From positions 3,520,899 to 3,584,898 of the forward strand of contig JAKSZT010038955.1 of the NCBI GenBank assembly GCA_026826555.1: a stretch of 64,000 nucleotides of DNA, written 5' to 3'. The position numbers and the translations under genes were made by a program. Under the pieces are notes generated by a model. That model worked only from the letters and a program-made list of their open reading frames with translations. It was not told the origin of the DNA and did not search any database. Origin of the DNA: Tolypeutes matacus (lineage: Eukaryota; Chordata; Mammalia; Cingulata; Chlamyphoridae). Position 1 is the first letter of the stretch. Every line of letters starts with the position of its first letter. This document shows, in pieces, positions 23,786 to 36,525 of this stretch.

Positions 23786-24530
23786 GATAAAGTCAGGTTT
23801 AACTATTGGTAAATTTGCTAGAGTGAGTCTCCCAGGAGCCAGGTCACTATTGGATTGCATGCTTTCCCTCCAGAATAAGGGAAAATCCAAAGAAATAAAT
23901 GGCACAAAACTTGCAAAGATAAAAACTCCTCTCCCTAAGTGGTGCTTGGGAAGCAGGATACCATCCTTTGTAGAAACACACCCACACCAACCTCCCTATC
24001 ACCACTAGAGAACAAAGAATTAACCTGCATGTGGAAAGCAAACAAAAACATTATTCTATGGCCAGTGTTGGGATCCAATAGAAAGAAGGAAAAAACTGAG
24101 GCCATCATGGAAAGTACATCCAGAACCACCTCCCATCTCCTCACTGAGGAATGAAAGCCTTAATAAGGAGATGAAGGACTTTGAAATACGCAGTTGAAGA
24201 CAATGATTTAAAAAAACCTGCAGCTTGGGAGGAAAACCTGGGAAAAACTACTTTACCCAGGGAGTGTGTTGAAATACATGCTTGGCCAGTTGCTGCATTA
24301 GGAGAAGGGACAGGGGCAGCTTGGGTAGTATTCACAACAAAGTCCATTTTCTCATACCCCAGCCTTTACCAAGGAAAGTTAGATCAGAGATTAGAAGTGG
24401 TAAAGAGCCAGGTTCTCTTCAGGTGATAGTCATGATGAGGAAGGGTCTGCTTGCCCTTGGCCTGGAAAATATAGGTGCACTTGAACTAACACAACCAGCC
24501 TGAGGAACACTCATTCCTTGCACAGAAGAT
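23786..24530. other. Intergenic, nothing recognised
   Basis: Several overlapping open frames of 65-80 codons occur on both strands, but none shows a recognisable domain. Confidence 0.45.
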
Positions 24531-25054
24531 GCACCATGAGAAGCTGTTTCCTACACTGAGATGAAGGACAGGCTGGAGGCAGTTGAGTCATGCTCAGTTT
24601 CCCAGGATGTGCTGGAATATGAGGTCCAAGCACACATCTGAGCAGGTCTGTGTCCCTGTGAGTTTTGGCAGGTAACCTCTGCCTTCAGAAGCCTGTGGGT
24701 GTGTGGGGAGATTTGGGGGTGTGACAAGTTCTTTATGAAAACCAACCTGCCTTACGTATAACATAGAATCTTAAAATAATATAAATGTATATTGTATTTA
24801 AACACAGAGGTAGTAACATAAAAAATGAAACAGTTTTTACATTGAAATCTTGCTTACATCAGAGCACTGCTCTGAAAAGATACAATGGCTTTTCTCTGGG
24901 GTTACATGTTGTGGAGCAAGAAGAGGGAACCATAAGCAAGGCCAGGATACTCCTCCCCAGCTTCTCTCCATCTGCTGCTATGGTTGGCCCCTGAGAGTCC
25001 CCTAGGGGTCACTAACACCCTAAGCAACCAGCCCTCTCCTGTGCCCTGAGGAGA

Positions 25055-25093
25055 AGTTTGTGTCTGGGCTCACAGTGACTTCCTCTCACTGTG
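25055..25093 (-). promoter_or_regulatory. V recombination signal, 23-bp spacer
   Basis: Heptamer CACAGTG (25087-25093), 23-bp spacer (25064-25086) and nonamer ACACAAACT (25055-25063). The signal is well formed although the V exon is frameshifted, so this segment could rearrange non-productively. Confidence 0.85.
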
Positions 25094-25525
25094 GTCCTTG
25101 CACAGTAGTACATGGCTGTGTCCTCAATGCTCAGGCTGCTCAACTTTAAATAAACTTCATTTTTGGAGGTGTCCCTGTTGATGCTGAGTCAGGATTAAAG
25201 AGTTGGTTATAGATTGTGCTTCCACCACGAAGTATCCTGCAGACCCACTCCAGCCCCTTCCTGGAGACTGGTGAACCCAATTAACAATATTGCTGGTTAA
25301 AGAGACTCCAGAAACAGTGCAGGTGAGGCACAGGATTTGTGAGGGCTTCACCAGGCAAGGTCCTGACTCCTGCAGCTGCACCTGAGACAGGACACCTGAG
25401 GACAAGGGAACCACAGTGAGTCCTGTACTCAGAGGCAGTATCCCCATTACCTTCTTGTCTGAATCCCTGAGACACTCACATTTGGGAGCTGCTAAAAGAA
25501 AGAGGAAAAACCACAAGGATTTCAT
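25094..25525 (-). pseudogene. Clan II V pseudogene with intact leader, promoter and RSS
   Basis: Exon 1 (25525-25480, 46 nt) encodes a normal leader starting [15 protein letters not shown] and ends at GTGAGT. Exon 2 starts at 25395 after a CAG acceptor and reads [16 protein letters not shown] in framework 1, with both a normal first Cys and extra Cys residues (GPC, ILC). The frame is lost in framework 2 at about 25258-25262, where one A appears missing from the run before the conserved GLEW motif. A further disruption in framework 3 follows. The second Cys codon (TACTGTGCAAGG) is still visible before the heptamer. Regulatory parts remain consensus-like, which suggests recent loss. Confidence 0.88.
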
Positions 25526-25634
25526 GTTCTTGTGGATGAGGTCCATCAAGCCTGGAAAATGTATTTCTTATCATAGAAGGAACCCAAATTTAAGTCAGTT
25601 TGTGCTGTGGTTTCATCTGTCTGTCCATATGGTG

Positions 25635-25642
25635 ATTTGCAT
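25635..25642 (-). promoter_or_regulatory. V promoter octamer ATGCAAAT
   Basis: A perfect ATGCAAAT on the minus strand, 110 bp upstream of the leader ATG at 25525. This is the Oct-1/Oct-2 site of heavy-chain V promoters. Confidence 0.85.
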
Positions 25643-26500
25643 TTGGGAGGTAACTCTGTATCTAAAATGAAAGAGGATGAGGGGAGGCCCTTGTCTTAGG
25701 GGCACACTGGGAGAAGGATGCTGGTTTAGCCCTTGGGGAACACAGATCATCTCCCTGTGGCAACCCCTCACCAAGCTCAGTTTCCTCTACTTTCAGCAGG
25801 AAATGTGTTGAATTAGCTGGCCAGAGATTCTGATGCAGCCATAGATCAAGGATGGGTTTGGAATATGATCATTGTGTCACTGCCCCAGCCATTATATATG
25901 AGTATGTGTGTGTATATACACCTATGGAATAAAAATGAAATATATTGTAGGTATATATCCGCTGACAAGGTTGGCTATATTGGATCCTGGATGATTTTTG
26001 AACTATAACTGTAGGTATGATGTTTGGTGGAACTTTTCCATTTTCCTGATGTCATTCCTCACTATTAACTTCAGGATTGTCAGTGTTGTCAGAAATTGTC
26101 ACTGCTGTCATTATTAGCACTACTCTCCATTGGAGTCAGAAAGGACCTGTATGTGAACCCACCTTTGACACCAGAATTGCCCAGGGAACACCTGCCTTTG
26201 TCCTGCCCCTGACTTGTCACACCTGTGCAAGTGAGGAAGTTCAACCCGACTCACCCTCAGTCTTCTCACCTGAGCACTGAGTGACGTAGATCCTCTGAAT
26301 ATCTCTTTATACTTCATCATATCATAGAGGGAACTTGAAAACAGCATATTGTAAACTGGCAATTTAATAATATCAGTAGTTTGCTTAATAATAAATTTGT
26401 TAATACCTTCATCCCTAGTCATGTTCCTTATGTCTGAGGAAGCAACATGAGGTGAAAGGATTTGGCCTGGACACTAAAGTCACCAGAGATTATGGCAGAA

Positions 26501-26965
26501 TTGGAGCATGAAGAGAACATCCTACAGTATGTGCCAAGGTTAGGACCTGGTGCATGAGGCTTTCAGAAAGTCCATGGTTGGAATTGGTGTGAGGGGAGGT
26601 TCAGGGAGAAAAATCAAATCTACATAAGGAATAAATTATGTCACTATGAGAGCACTGTGCTTAAGGTCAAATTGCAATTATCATTGAAGACTTATTTTCA
26701 CATCTCCTTGTTTTCTGACTTCATTGTGACAATGACATTTCATTAAGTCAGTACAATTGAATGAACTTCTAGGCATATTGTTTGTTTCACATAACTTTAT
26801 AGATTTTATTTATCAATGGAATTGCCCAAATAGAAGTGATTGAAAGAAATTCCACTGATTCTCTATCCTAAAAAAGCATGGCAGGGGCAAAACAAAAGCC
26901 TTCCCACAGAGGTGAACAGAGAAGTCATGAGAAGGAAGCCCAGATGATGCAGGGAAGCTCCCTTA
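26501..26965. other. Intergenic, nothing recognised
   Basis: Non-coding, AT-rich toward 26700-26860. No gene recognised. Confidence 0.5.
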
Positions 26966-26974
26966 TCCTTCCAA

Positions 26975-27140
26975 TTCACCTGCCTCTCAATCTGGCTCAT
27001 GTGCTCAGTGGTCCTAGGTCTTGCCTCACCTGCCCCTGGACCTGGCCCCTGAACTCCATGGTCCTGAGTGATGTCTGGTTACACCTGTGCATCTGGCCCT
27101 GAACCAGGCCCCTGTTCTCAGTGCTCCTAAGAACCCCAGT
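26975..27140. repeat. Imperfect minisatellite-like triplication
   Basis: About three imperfect copies of a 45-60 bp unit containing 'cacctg..cctg..cctggcccctga' and a 'ggtcctgag'/'gctcctaag' end. The motif resembles the region downstream of the V relic at 13079 ('tctgcacctgcccctgg'). Confidence 0.45.
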
Positions 27141-27615
27141 GGTCAGTCTGGCTGGACCTGCAGGGAGATGAGGGCCTGGGCTCCTTCTCACTTCCCTGCA
27201 ATGTGACTCCATTCTCTGGTCCTGGTTGTGTTGTTGGTTGTAAGTGGCAGATGGAAACATCCTTGGCAGGCACCCTGGCCATGGATGGCTGAGCCACAGT
27301 TATGGTCAGTATGGTTGTTGAGTCTGGCCAGCTCTGCAGCCCTTTGTGACTCCTGTGGGTTATAAAAGAGACCTTGGCTATCAAAACTGCTTACTCTGCT
27401 CTTGGCTATTGGAATTTCCATGTGTCCTCAAGGACACTAATCTCTGGTCAGAACAACACTTCACTGGGAGAGAAGGGGAAATGCAGACCTTTAAAGCAAA
27501 CTCCCTAGAAAAACACCTACCCCCCCTGCTTTTGACTGCAAATGATCCTGGAGCTGTGGGATTCTGAGCACACTGTTCTTGGCCAATCTGCATGGACAAT
27601 GTCAGTCTGGACCCA
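27141..27615. other. Intergenic, possible V-flank debris
   Basis: No gene recognised. Open frames on both strands lack recognisable domains. The region lies between the minisatellite and the V relic, and is probably a remnant of a clan III unit. Confidence 0.4.
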
Positions 27616-27621
27616 CACTGC

Positions 27622-27725
27622 CTTCCCCTCCTGTGTGCCTCAGAGAGTAATATATGGCCATGTTCTCACCTCTCAGACTGTCCATTTTCAGACACAGTAT
27701 ATGAATCTCCATCACAAGATGTGTC
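27622..27725 (-). pseudogene. Truncated IGHV3-like framework 3 relic
   Basis: The minus strand shows the end of a clan III V exon only: an ATACTGTGTCTGAAAATGGA-type stretch (normally encoding LYLQMN), then GACAGTCTGAGAGG, then ATGGCCATATATTACTCTCTG, where the second Cys codon would follow. It closely resembles the relic at 21178-21250. Frameworks 1 and 2, leader and nonamer are not found. Confidence 0.6.
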
Positions 27726-28319
27726 CTGTGGTCAAGGTAAAACCCCTAGAAACTGGGAAGTGAATAGGATCTACCCCGCTTCTCTCTCCTCACCTCCTGC
27801 ATCTTCCCTTAAGAATAAAAGCCTTATCTCCAGGGGAGGACACCAAGAAAAGTAGCAGAGGACTCTGGTGGAAGAAAAAGTTTTACAGCTGTGGGAGGGC
27901 CAAGATGGGAAAGACAACACTTGACACTTAGGGACAGTAATACATTTTAGCTCCAGGTCTGCCTCTGTTCTAGAAAGGAACACATAGACAGCCATTCCCC
28001 AGACATAGCTTCACAAGACAAGCTTAACAATAAGGCTCAATCAGGAGATCAGAGAGTGCTCCCCCTTAGACCAGGCTCTTCCATCACACTGACAACCATT
28101 AGGAACATAAGGGCAGCATTCAGCTTGGGGCACAAGTAACTGATCACAAGCCAAGCAGGGAGACAAAACAAGGTAACACTAAAGGAAAGTAATATTTCTT
28201 GTGCCACAGCAGAAAAAAATTTCAGGAAGACATGGCAACAATAAACTCCAAATAAACTTTCACTAGTCTCACACAAACACCCACAAAAAAGGCACTGCAG
28301 AAGGTAGGGTGTGGTCACA

Positions 28320-29790
28320 CAAGCAGAAAAAAAAAAAAAGAATTGTAATAAAAACTAATAAGAAAGAAAAATAAAATAATACGATAATATCCACTATTGC
28401 TTGCTTTCCACAAAAATGTCAGGGAAAGCAAAAGTCCACGAGAGCAATCAAAATGGACAAAATAATAGAATGAGTTTAACATGTGACCTAAATATTGGAA
28501 TTAACATATAAAACAAAGAATTTAATGCAATTATGATTAATATGTTAAAATCTTTATTAAAAGCGAAAAGCTAGACAGATGACCAGATTAGATAGGCAAC
28601 TTCAACAGAAATATTGCACTAAGTAAAAGGAATTAAATACAAACACAAGCAACACAGAAAAGCAACACATGAACAGTCATGAATAACACCTTCCTCAGGA
28701 GATTTAGTGCATATTTGCATATGCCCCAAAATAAAACAATAAAAAAGAAGAGAGGTCAATATTCAATATATAAATGGAAAATAAAGTAAAAACTTGAAAC
28801 TTGTGAAAAGAGTAGATCATGTTAGAACTGTGGGCCAATATCTTATAGTTTATTATAGGTTTAGTCAGAGAGCCAAAAGGATAAAAAAAATAGGGAACCA
28901 TAGAAAAGAAGCACTTGATGCGATATTGGTCAAAATTTTTCTAATTTAAGGTACAGCACCAAATTACAGTTTCAAGAATTTTAGCCACAACAATGACAAA
29001 AACACAGAAACACTGAGAGAGAGAGAGAGAGTCAGAGAGAGATGTATAATATACTAAAACTGCTGAAATACAAAGATTAAATGTGGAAGACAGCCAAGAG
29101 CTATGGTTGATGTACTACTGACAGAAGAACAATAAAATTAATTACAAGAGACCGGTCATTAAAACCATGGAAACAAGATGGAATGTAACTTTAATTAGGA
29201 AAGAAAACATAAAATAACCCAGATTTCTACACCCAGTGAAAAGAGCCTTTACATTGAAATTGCTCAGATAGGCAGATACTGGAAGGATTTCTTTCCAGCA
29301 TACCTACCCTTCGATGAATGCTGAAAGAGCTAACAATATCAAATATTTAACCATTTAACATTCAGAACTGAGTGTTCTGTATATCAGAAATTTGAAGATA
29401 TGTAAATGGAGTGTAAATGTTAAATAAATGGAGGTGAAATTTAATATTTTCTCATCTTAATTGATTTATAGTTTAACTATTTAATGTAGTAATAATGATT
29501 ATTAATCTTTGTATGATTATAACATGCATAAAAGACATTGGACGAAAACAAGTCTTCAAGGAAGGAAAGGGAGGATTTGGAAATGTGCTATCCTAGTGTC
29601 CTTACATATACATGAAGTGATTTAAAATATTTAAGGGCAGAATGAAATGATTTAAAAATGCTTATTGTAATTCTTATAGCATCCACTAAAAGGTTAATAC
29701 AACAGCAAATAATTATGAAGTCAATAGGTATGTTACATTATATAATAAAAAGGCTAATTTTTTCCACTTGATAGAAGAAACACTTGCCAA
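28320..29790 (+). repeat. LINE-1/HAL1-like fragment
   Basis: A-rich. 29050-29300 carries text typical of the LINE-1/HAL1 region ('tttctacacccagtgaaaag', 'gaacaataaaattaat'), and 29600-29700 has 'atgaagtgatttaaaat' and 'agcatccactaaaaggtta'. Frames are broken. A poly-A run lies at 28327-28339 and a GA microsatellite at 29017-29040. Confidence 0.5.
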
Positions 29791-32395
29791 CCAAAAGTGA
29801 TAGTGTCTGACTACATGTTTCAAGGCCCAAATAAATAGCCTCAGGTTGTTATCATTTGGATGGTCTTAATTATATTCCCACAATGTCAATGAGGTCAAAT
29901 CTATCGAAATGTTGTTCAACCCTTATATCTTAGTATTTATTTTTGTCTAATCGTCTACTGATTCTTGAGAAAATGGAATTTCTAACTATAATTGTAGATT
30001 TCACTCATTCTTGTAGTTTTTTTTCTTTCATGTAATTTAAACTGTCATTATTGCTATCATATGTAATTGGTACTGTATTCTTCTTCTTGACTAACTGACC
30101 CCTTTGTTACTAGGAAATATGCCTAGTTGTTTATCATAATAGTCAGTGTAATGAAATCTGATTTGCCTAATAGTTAATGAATCCAATTCTTACATTGATA
30201 GTTTCATGATACAGAATTTCCATCATTTTAATTTAAATAAGATTCAAGTCCAAACCATAATTCAATGGATAGACACACTGACTGTGCCCTGGACATGAGC
30301 AGCATCTCTGAGAAGAGGTGGTGATTATGTGCATGATCAGACTCCATGTGGGTGCATCCCTGGGGCAATAGACACATGGGCTCAAAGGAAATTTGAAAAT
30401 TTCAGGAATTGCATACTCTATATAATCTAGATATGTAGGAATTACATGTTAATCAATATTATTTGGCTAAAGAGCTAACAATTTCAGCTATTTAACCATT
30501 TCCAGTAAACATCAATCCTCCAAATCCAAAATGTTAGATATAAAACAGAACAGGCAAGAGAGAATCACATGGACACATTTAGTGGACCATTGCATATCAG
30601 AGCACTTGGAAAGACATTTTACCCAATTAAGTATTAACTCAAGGCTCATGCACTGGGAAATTCTACCACTGGCTTCTTGGTCTCCAAACAAGAAAAAGTC
30701 AAGATGATTTTCTCAACTTTCTCAATTTTCTTAAATATTACACAGCCTCCAGTGTGGGTCATGGGAATAAAAACTGAGTTGTCCACTCTGGGGGCAGAGG
30801 ATTGCTTGTTTGTGAATTCATTAGATGGAAATTCAGGATTATAATAATCTGTGTGTTTTATTGAATCTTCTGGTTCTAAACCAAAACCAAGTACAGAAAG
30901 TTGTTTTTGCATTAATATAGAAGGAAACACAGTGATAAATGTAGGAAACATCTTATCAATGGTTGATATTTACAATCTGGTTATACCCGGGAAAGGGGTA
31001 ACCAGTTAACAGTCAACAGAATAAGAATTCAAAGAGAAGATTGCTAAAGGTGTACTGAAGTAATGAATATCAGAGAATTTGACTATTGAATCCATTTTAT
31101 ATATGTGTGTGTGTCCATGCATGTTTATGCTCACAAAATATCTCTAACCAACTCTAAAACAAAGGAAGATTTCTCACATAAGTCCCCTGTAAGCAGTTTC
31201 TAAGCTTACTATGAGAATAAAATCATGTTTTACTCAGTTCTTTTTCAGTTCTCGACATATGTTCTTGGTAAAATAAGTGAGAAATGGAAAAAGTATAACA
31301 TGTGACAAGAAGGAGACTAAATAAAAGGACATTCACACTATTTGGAGAGCTGAAGTCTTTCCTTCCTATAACAATTTGTTCAGAATAGCATGTTCCTTCT
31401 TCACTCTTATAACTTTGAAAAAGAATCAGTCATCATCTTTGGGATTAGGGCAATGTCCTGCGCAGTTGGCTCTCTGAGCAAGTAATTAAGCCTCTATAGC
31501 CAATAAGAAAATTCACAGCATGGTCAATTTCCTATAAAGAGGTGGATTCTATGTGAACAGACCCTGATCAATATTTCCACAAGAATATCCTTCCTTCATC
31601 AACATGTGGTACTTATTGGAGCCGTATTTTTCTCTCCCTCAGAGGGTCATTTGGAATTCATACATGACTTTGTGATGAGCATGAGTGCAAAGTGTCATTT
31701 GCATGTCTCCATACAGGTAGAGAGCCTGCTTTGGGAACTTAGTTCATGTCTTTCATACAAACACGGTCATTCCTGCTCAGGTGCATTTGGTGCCAGAAAA
31801 TACTTTTGTTCCTAAGCTATGGGTCTGAACAGTCCAGATACATGTGTGTGTGTCAGGGCTCAGGGAAAGGTAATCTCCTCCTGACTGCACTGCCTGCAGA
31901 TGAGAAAGCAAACTTGAAAATCACCATTGGTCCCATATACTGATATATATACTTCAGGATGCCATATATGAAAATACTCAGTGCTTACTGGGAAGCATGG
32001 GCACCTGATATTGGAGGAGACATAGTAACACTGAATTTATATGAGCAAACAGAATTTCCCTCATATTTCTCCACCATGAATGTTAGGAGAGACAGAACTG
32101 GCAAGGGTTTGGGTGCAAGTATGGGTGGGTTAGGTGGATTTGCTTGTAGGAGATCTGCTATGGGTTTGATTATAGATATCAGTTTCTAAAAAATGAAATA
32201 TTAAATATTTATTATATTTATATCAATGTCTGGATGAGGTTATTTTTAAAGGATCTCCAGAGAAACAGATAGAACTGGATATATAAACCTATACATAAAA
32301 GAGGTTTATTTAAAGGAAATTGCATACGCGATTGTTCTGGAGAGCCTAAAATCCATAGAGCAGTGTGAATTCTGTAGGGCAAAAATTATGTAACA
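29791..32395. other. Intergenic, nothing firm
   Basis: No gene firmly recognised. A perfect octamer on the minus strand (31697-31704) has no recognisable V leader downstream. A 101-codon minus-strand frame at 30646-30951 has no known motif. A TG-rich patch lies near 31102. Confidence 0.45.
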
Positions 32396-32399
32396 GTGA

Positions 32400-34500
32400 T
32401 GTTGAAGTCTTGATTCCAAATATTTAGGGAACCCAGCAGGGTAGAAATTCAAAGACTGGAGGGCTTAGACTTCAGGCAGAATTTCTTCTACTTCTGGAAA
32501 CCACAGTTTGTTTCCTTGCTTTTTAAACTTTTCTTGAGTCTTTCAAAGGATAAGATGATGTTGCTCCACAGGGGGAAACTTCCAGACTATAAACTCCATC
32601 AGGACACATTCCCACCCCTCACTCCCATCCCCTAGAACTCAGCAGTGAGGTAAATTTCTGCTCTTCCCTAGATAGGAAAAAGCCTACTGTTACACTTCTC
32701 AAATATTTTTGTGCATGGAGAGAAACCAATGAAAATGGGAGCAAGTACCCTTACTCTGTATTTTAAAATGTCTAAGTAGAAATTCAATTCTTGGCCACAG
32801 GCATAGTACAGAATTATGGATTCAGGAAATTGAGATAAATGAGGCAATTTCAATTATTTGCCATCCATATGTTGCTTCTTTATGACATCAGGAGAATCAA
32901 CTATATTTTCTTGCATAAAAATGCCTGCCATTCATACAACTATATTGAAGCTGGCAGCCAATGGCTCGGCTGTTGCTTTCTCAAATTCATGATATTGTTT
33001 GTGCCTTGGTTGACTAAATAATGTACCCCTCAAAACACATGCTGTGAATTTCTTATTGTTCCCTCTTCCCCCAATTTGGGGGTATCAAAAGAGGTACATG
33101 TAAAATTAATAGCAAATGCTATAATTTTCTCATCACTTTTATGTGCCAGGCACTGAGCTGAGGGCTTACATTTAATCTTCATGCACTCCTGCATGATTTG
33201 TATGCAGTAGTCACATTTAGTAACATTTACAGATGAAGAAACAGAGGCAGAGATGAAGTGACCTGACCTCAGCCTGACAGCCATAGGGAGCAGAGCCAGT
33301 CACCCCATGCTGGCTGATTGCATAGCTGCAAGTCATGATGGTGCACTGCAGGCCAGAGACAAGCTCTACACATACTACATGTCTTCTACTGCAAGCTTCC
33401 ATATAGGACATTTTTGCTTTAAGGCAAAAGCTGGGTCAGAACTTATAGTCTGAGCACAGGGGGAGGAATGTGAAGTGGGAGTCAGCATAGACAGTGTTGC
33501 GATCCTTTGCCATGTGGGAGTCTGAATTTTAACCCACATTCCTGTGAACTTATTTGTAAATGGCAAATTTGTAGCTTTTATTTTTAGTTAAGGTTTGGCC
33601 AAATGGAATCAAGTGGGACTTAATTCATATTACTAGAGGACATATGATAGAGGAACTCAGAGGTCAGAAGTATGGAAAACCACAGGGCAAAGAAAGAATT
33701 GGGAACTTAGAGGAATGGTGAAGAATAGAATCAAGGTGACAGAGAGATCTCTATGAGACAGAAGGCAAAGGAACCCAAGGATTTTGACAAGCCTGTGCCA
33801 GAAAGCTACAGACTTAGGGCAGAAAGCATTGCCTTGATTTGGGGCTTCTAATATCCCAAAGTATGAGCCAAAATACTGTTGTTTTTCCCAGTCCCTTTTT
33901 TGTATGTTATAGCAGCCTGTGAACTAATAATATCAAAGACATGTGACCTCTGGACTTCTCTGTGACATTGACTAAGTACTGCAGGAATATTCAGGCAGGC
34001 CCATTCCTGAAGGGCATGGGTATCCTCTGGCAGCTTAGGCTCCATGATTTCATGATGACCTGTCTGAATCATCCATGGACTGCACAGCAGTTGAGAAAAA
34101 CTCCATCAGTCAGCAGTCTAGGAAAAGTCCATCAACATTCCTCTCTCCTTCACTCAGGGTTAGATTGCATCATGGATTGACAGTCCTCCAGCCTCCTGCA
34201 GAGCCCCCCTGTGTTTTCCAGCCTCCATAAGTGACAACCTTCTTTTTATGTATATGAGATTGATTTCTCCAATTAAAATTTGCATATTCTAATTCAGAGA
34301 CAGAAGTGGAAGGCACAGAACCAAAAGTCTAGAGATGTTCTTTGGGCAACTGTTAGATGGAGAGGAAGCCCCAGACCCTGGATGGAAACCACCATAAACT
34401 TACATCTGCACCTGCCCTGCCCAGGGGTCTTGGCAACACTTACATACCAACCAGCTCCTTCTGCCAGGCAAGGGATGCTTGTGTATTTTGTCACAATAAC
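32400..34500 (-). repeat. Clan III V block, copy 3 (flank)
   Basis: Downstream flank of the V relic at 34507-34770. It shares 'tgcatggagagaaaccaatg' (32712) with 12070 and 20080, and a 'catctgcacctgccctgccc'-type stretch (34403) with 12998. It is otherwise diverged and contains unassigned sequence. No gene is seen. Confidence 0.4.
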
Positions 34501-34506
34501 ATCCCT

Positions 34507-34770
34507 CACTGGATGTCTTGCAAAGTAATAAACAGCCATGTCCTTGGCTGTAGACTATTCATTTGCAGATTCAGGTTATTCTTGGCATTGTACCTTGAAA
34601 TTGTGAATAAATCCTTCACATAGTCTGTGTAATATGTAGTGTAACCAATACTATTAATGTGTGAGAATCACTCCTTCCTCTTCCCTGGGGCCTGAGTCAC
34701 CTAGTTAATGCTATAGTTAAGACAATATTTCCAGATACACCCCAGGGACCACTCCAGTTGAGAAAAACTG
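34507..34770 (-). pseudogene. IGHV3-like V pseudogene, second Cys replaced by Phe
   Basis: The minus strand shows a clan III V exon from a degraded framework 1 to framework 3: an ACATATTACACAGAC-type CDR2/framework 3 start, CTGCAAATGAATAGTCT, then GACATGGCTGTTTATTACTTTGCAAGA. That last stretch is the DMAVYYFAR motif, with the second conserved Cys changed to Phe. The frame is disrupted between framework 2 and framework 3. The heptamer is degraded (TCCAGTG near 34513-34507) and the nonamer is poor. No leader was recognised. Confidence 0.8.
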
Positions 34771-36169
34771 TCAATCATAGAAAGAGAGTTTTGTATGGTA
34801 AAAATTATTTGCTGGTGTCATGAGAAACTCACATTGATAAGGAACACCTGTCTTCTCCTTCTCTCTCCTCTCCCAAGAGCACATTTTTAGATATTGTCAC
34901 CATTATTTCATCCTAACATCCTACTCCAAAAAGCTGAGAGGATGATGGGGCAGCATGTAATGTGCAGAGCTTGGGGACCCATAGACTATTGATCTGGGTC
35001 AACATCCAGGCTGAGCCCTTGGGAGCTGCATGACCATGGATGATTCACTGGACCCTTCTCAGGTGGTTTTACAGTGTAATGGACTTGTGAGTACCAACCA
35101 AATGCCATAATGGGAACAAAGTTGAATGATGTTCCTCCCAACAGAATTTGTATAAAAATTATATTCAGTGCAGGTAAGTCATTATTGTGAAGACTGTTTT
35201 TCTTAAAATCTTGTCCTATTTGCAGGGAATATCTGAGCAGCTTCTCCATGGATCTGGAAGTTTTCTGGACTTTGGAATTTAGAGGAGGTCCTGAGAGCCT
35301 TCAACTCTCCCAACACATTTGCCACCCTCAGGATTACCCATGGTTACCTGGAACATTGTTCTTAAATAATATGTCTTTGTAGGGCATTTGGGGCTTTAAA
35401 CTTAAACTAATTAAATTAATACCACTGCTTTTGAGAACCATAGGGGAAGGAAAAGAAATTAAAAAGCTTGTGTATAATACATGTTTGTAAACAATAGTCT
35501 GATTATAATGATACAAAGTTTCTGAAACTCATGTCCTCAGACTTTGAGATTTAAATGGATACTAAAGTCACAATGAGGAAAGGGTCAAATCTATCAATCA
35601 GTCTAAAAATTTATTGCTACTCATCACAGAACAAATAAGAATATCTCATGTCTATTATATTTTTACATTCATAGCTCTAAGACCTGCAACACTTCATTGG
35701 AAACCGTTTGCCTGAGATTTCTGGAGATTAAGGGAAAACACATCAGGTCTCTTCAGTAGGAGAATGGGGGATGACTTGAATGTAACCACAGCACTGCCCC
35801 CTACTGTTTACTCCTGCCTCACCCAATTCTTGTCCACATGTCATCTTACAGTGTTGGTCTGTTCCAGCTCTGGGTCCAGCTTAGAGTCACTGTGGGTGAC
35901 TGTGGAGTTGCAGATTTTAGTCAAATTCCAGCTCCAGGGAACAATTGAGGCAGGTGACCCCAAGCTCCTCCTGAGGCACAGGACAGCCTTTCAGTACAGA
36001 AACAAGGTTTCAGACCCACTATGTCCCACAATTTTTCTTGTCATTTCTTTAAAATACAGCCCAGCCCCTTCCAGGGAAAGGATGTGGCTTAAATGTTTGG
36101 ACATTGATCTGCCATATGCAAGGGTTGCCAAGGCCCTCTGGGCAGGTCAGGTATGGATGTAAGTTTAAG

Positions 36170-36525
36170 GTGGATTCCTGGGGCCTCCTGGTGAAGGCAA
36201 ACTGGCTTTGATGGAGAGCTGGCCCATGCAGAGAGCTGGCTTACACAGAAAGCTTGTGCAACAAGATGACACAACAAAAAAGAGACAGAGGAAAAGACAA
36301 TGAGAGACACAGCAAGGCAGGGAGCTGAAGTGGCTCAAGTGATTGAGTGCCTCTCTCCCATGCCAGAAGTTTCCAGGATTTGTTCCCAGTGCCTCCTAAA
36401 GAGAAGATAAGACAAGCAGACACAGAGGAACATACAGCATATGGACACAGAGATCAAACAGTGAGTGCAAGTGGCAAGGGGGGAATAAATTAAATAAATT
36501 AAATCTTTAAAAAAATACAGCCCCT
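36170..36525 (+). repeat. DAS-type tRNA-derived SINE
   Basis: It has a tRNA-like head 'gaagtggctcaagtgattga', 'ttccaggatttgttcccagt' (a degenerate B box) and 'gtgcctcctaaagagaag'. The body is 'gcagacacagaggaacatac'-like, and the tail ends in 'taaataaattaaatcttta' plus A. This matches the xenarthran DAS SINE layout as I know it. It is absent from block copies 1 and 3, so it inserted after duplication. Confidence 0.7.

Larger units (their letters stand above)
24540..26500 (-). repeat. Tandem IGHV block, type II, copy 1
   Basis: Contains the V pseudogene at 25055-25642 and aligns by eye with 40140-42350. Shared landmarks are the downstream text 'gatacaatggc'/'gatgcaatggc' (24878 / 41183), the V exon, the leader and the octamer. 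Confidence 0.65.

Noticed and set aside
34278..34285. Octamer ATGCAAAT below the V relic at 34507
   Set aside because: It lies downstream of that relic on the minus strand and has no leader of its own; probably chance in AT-rich DNA.
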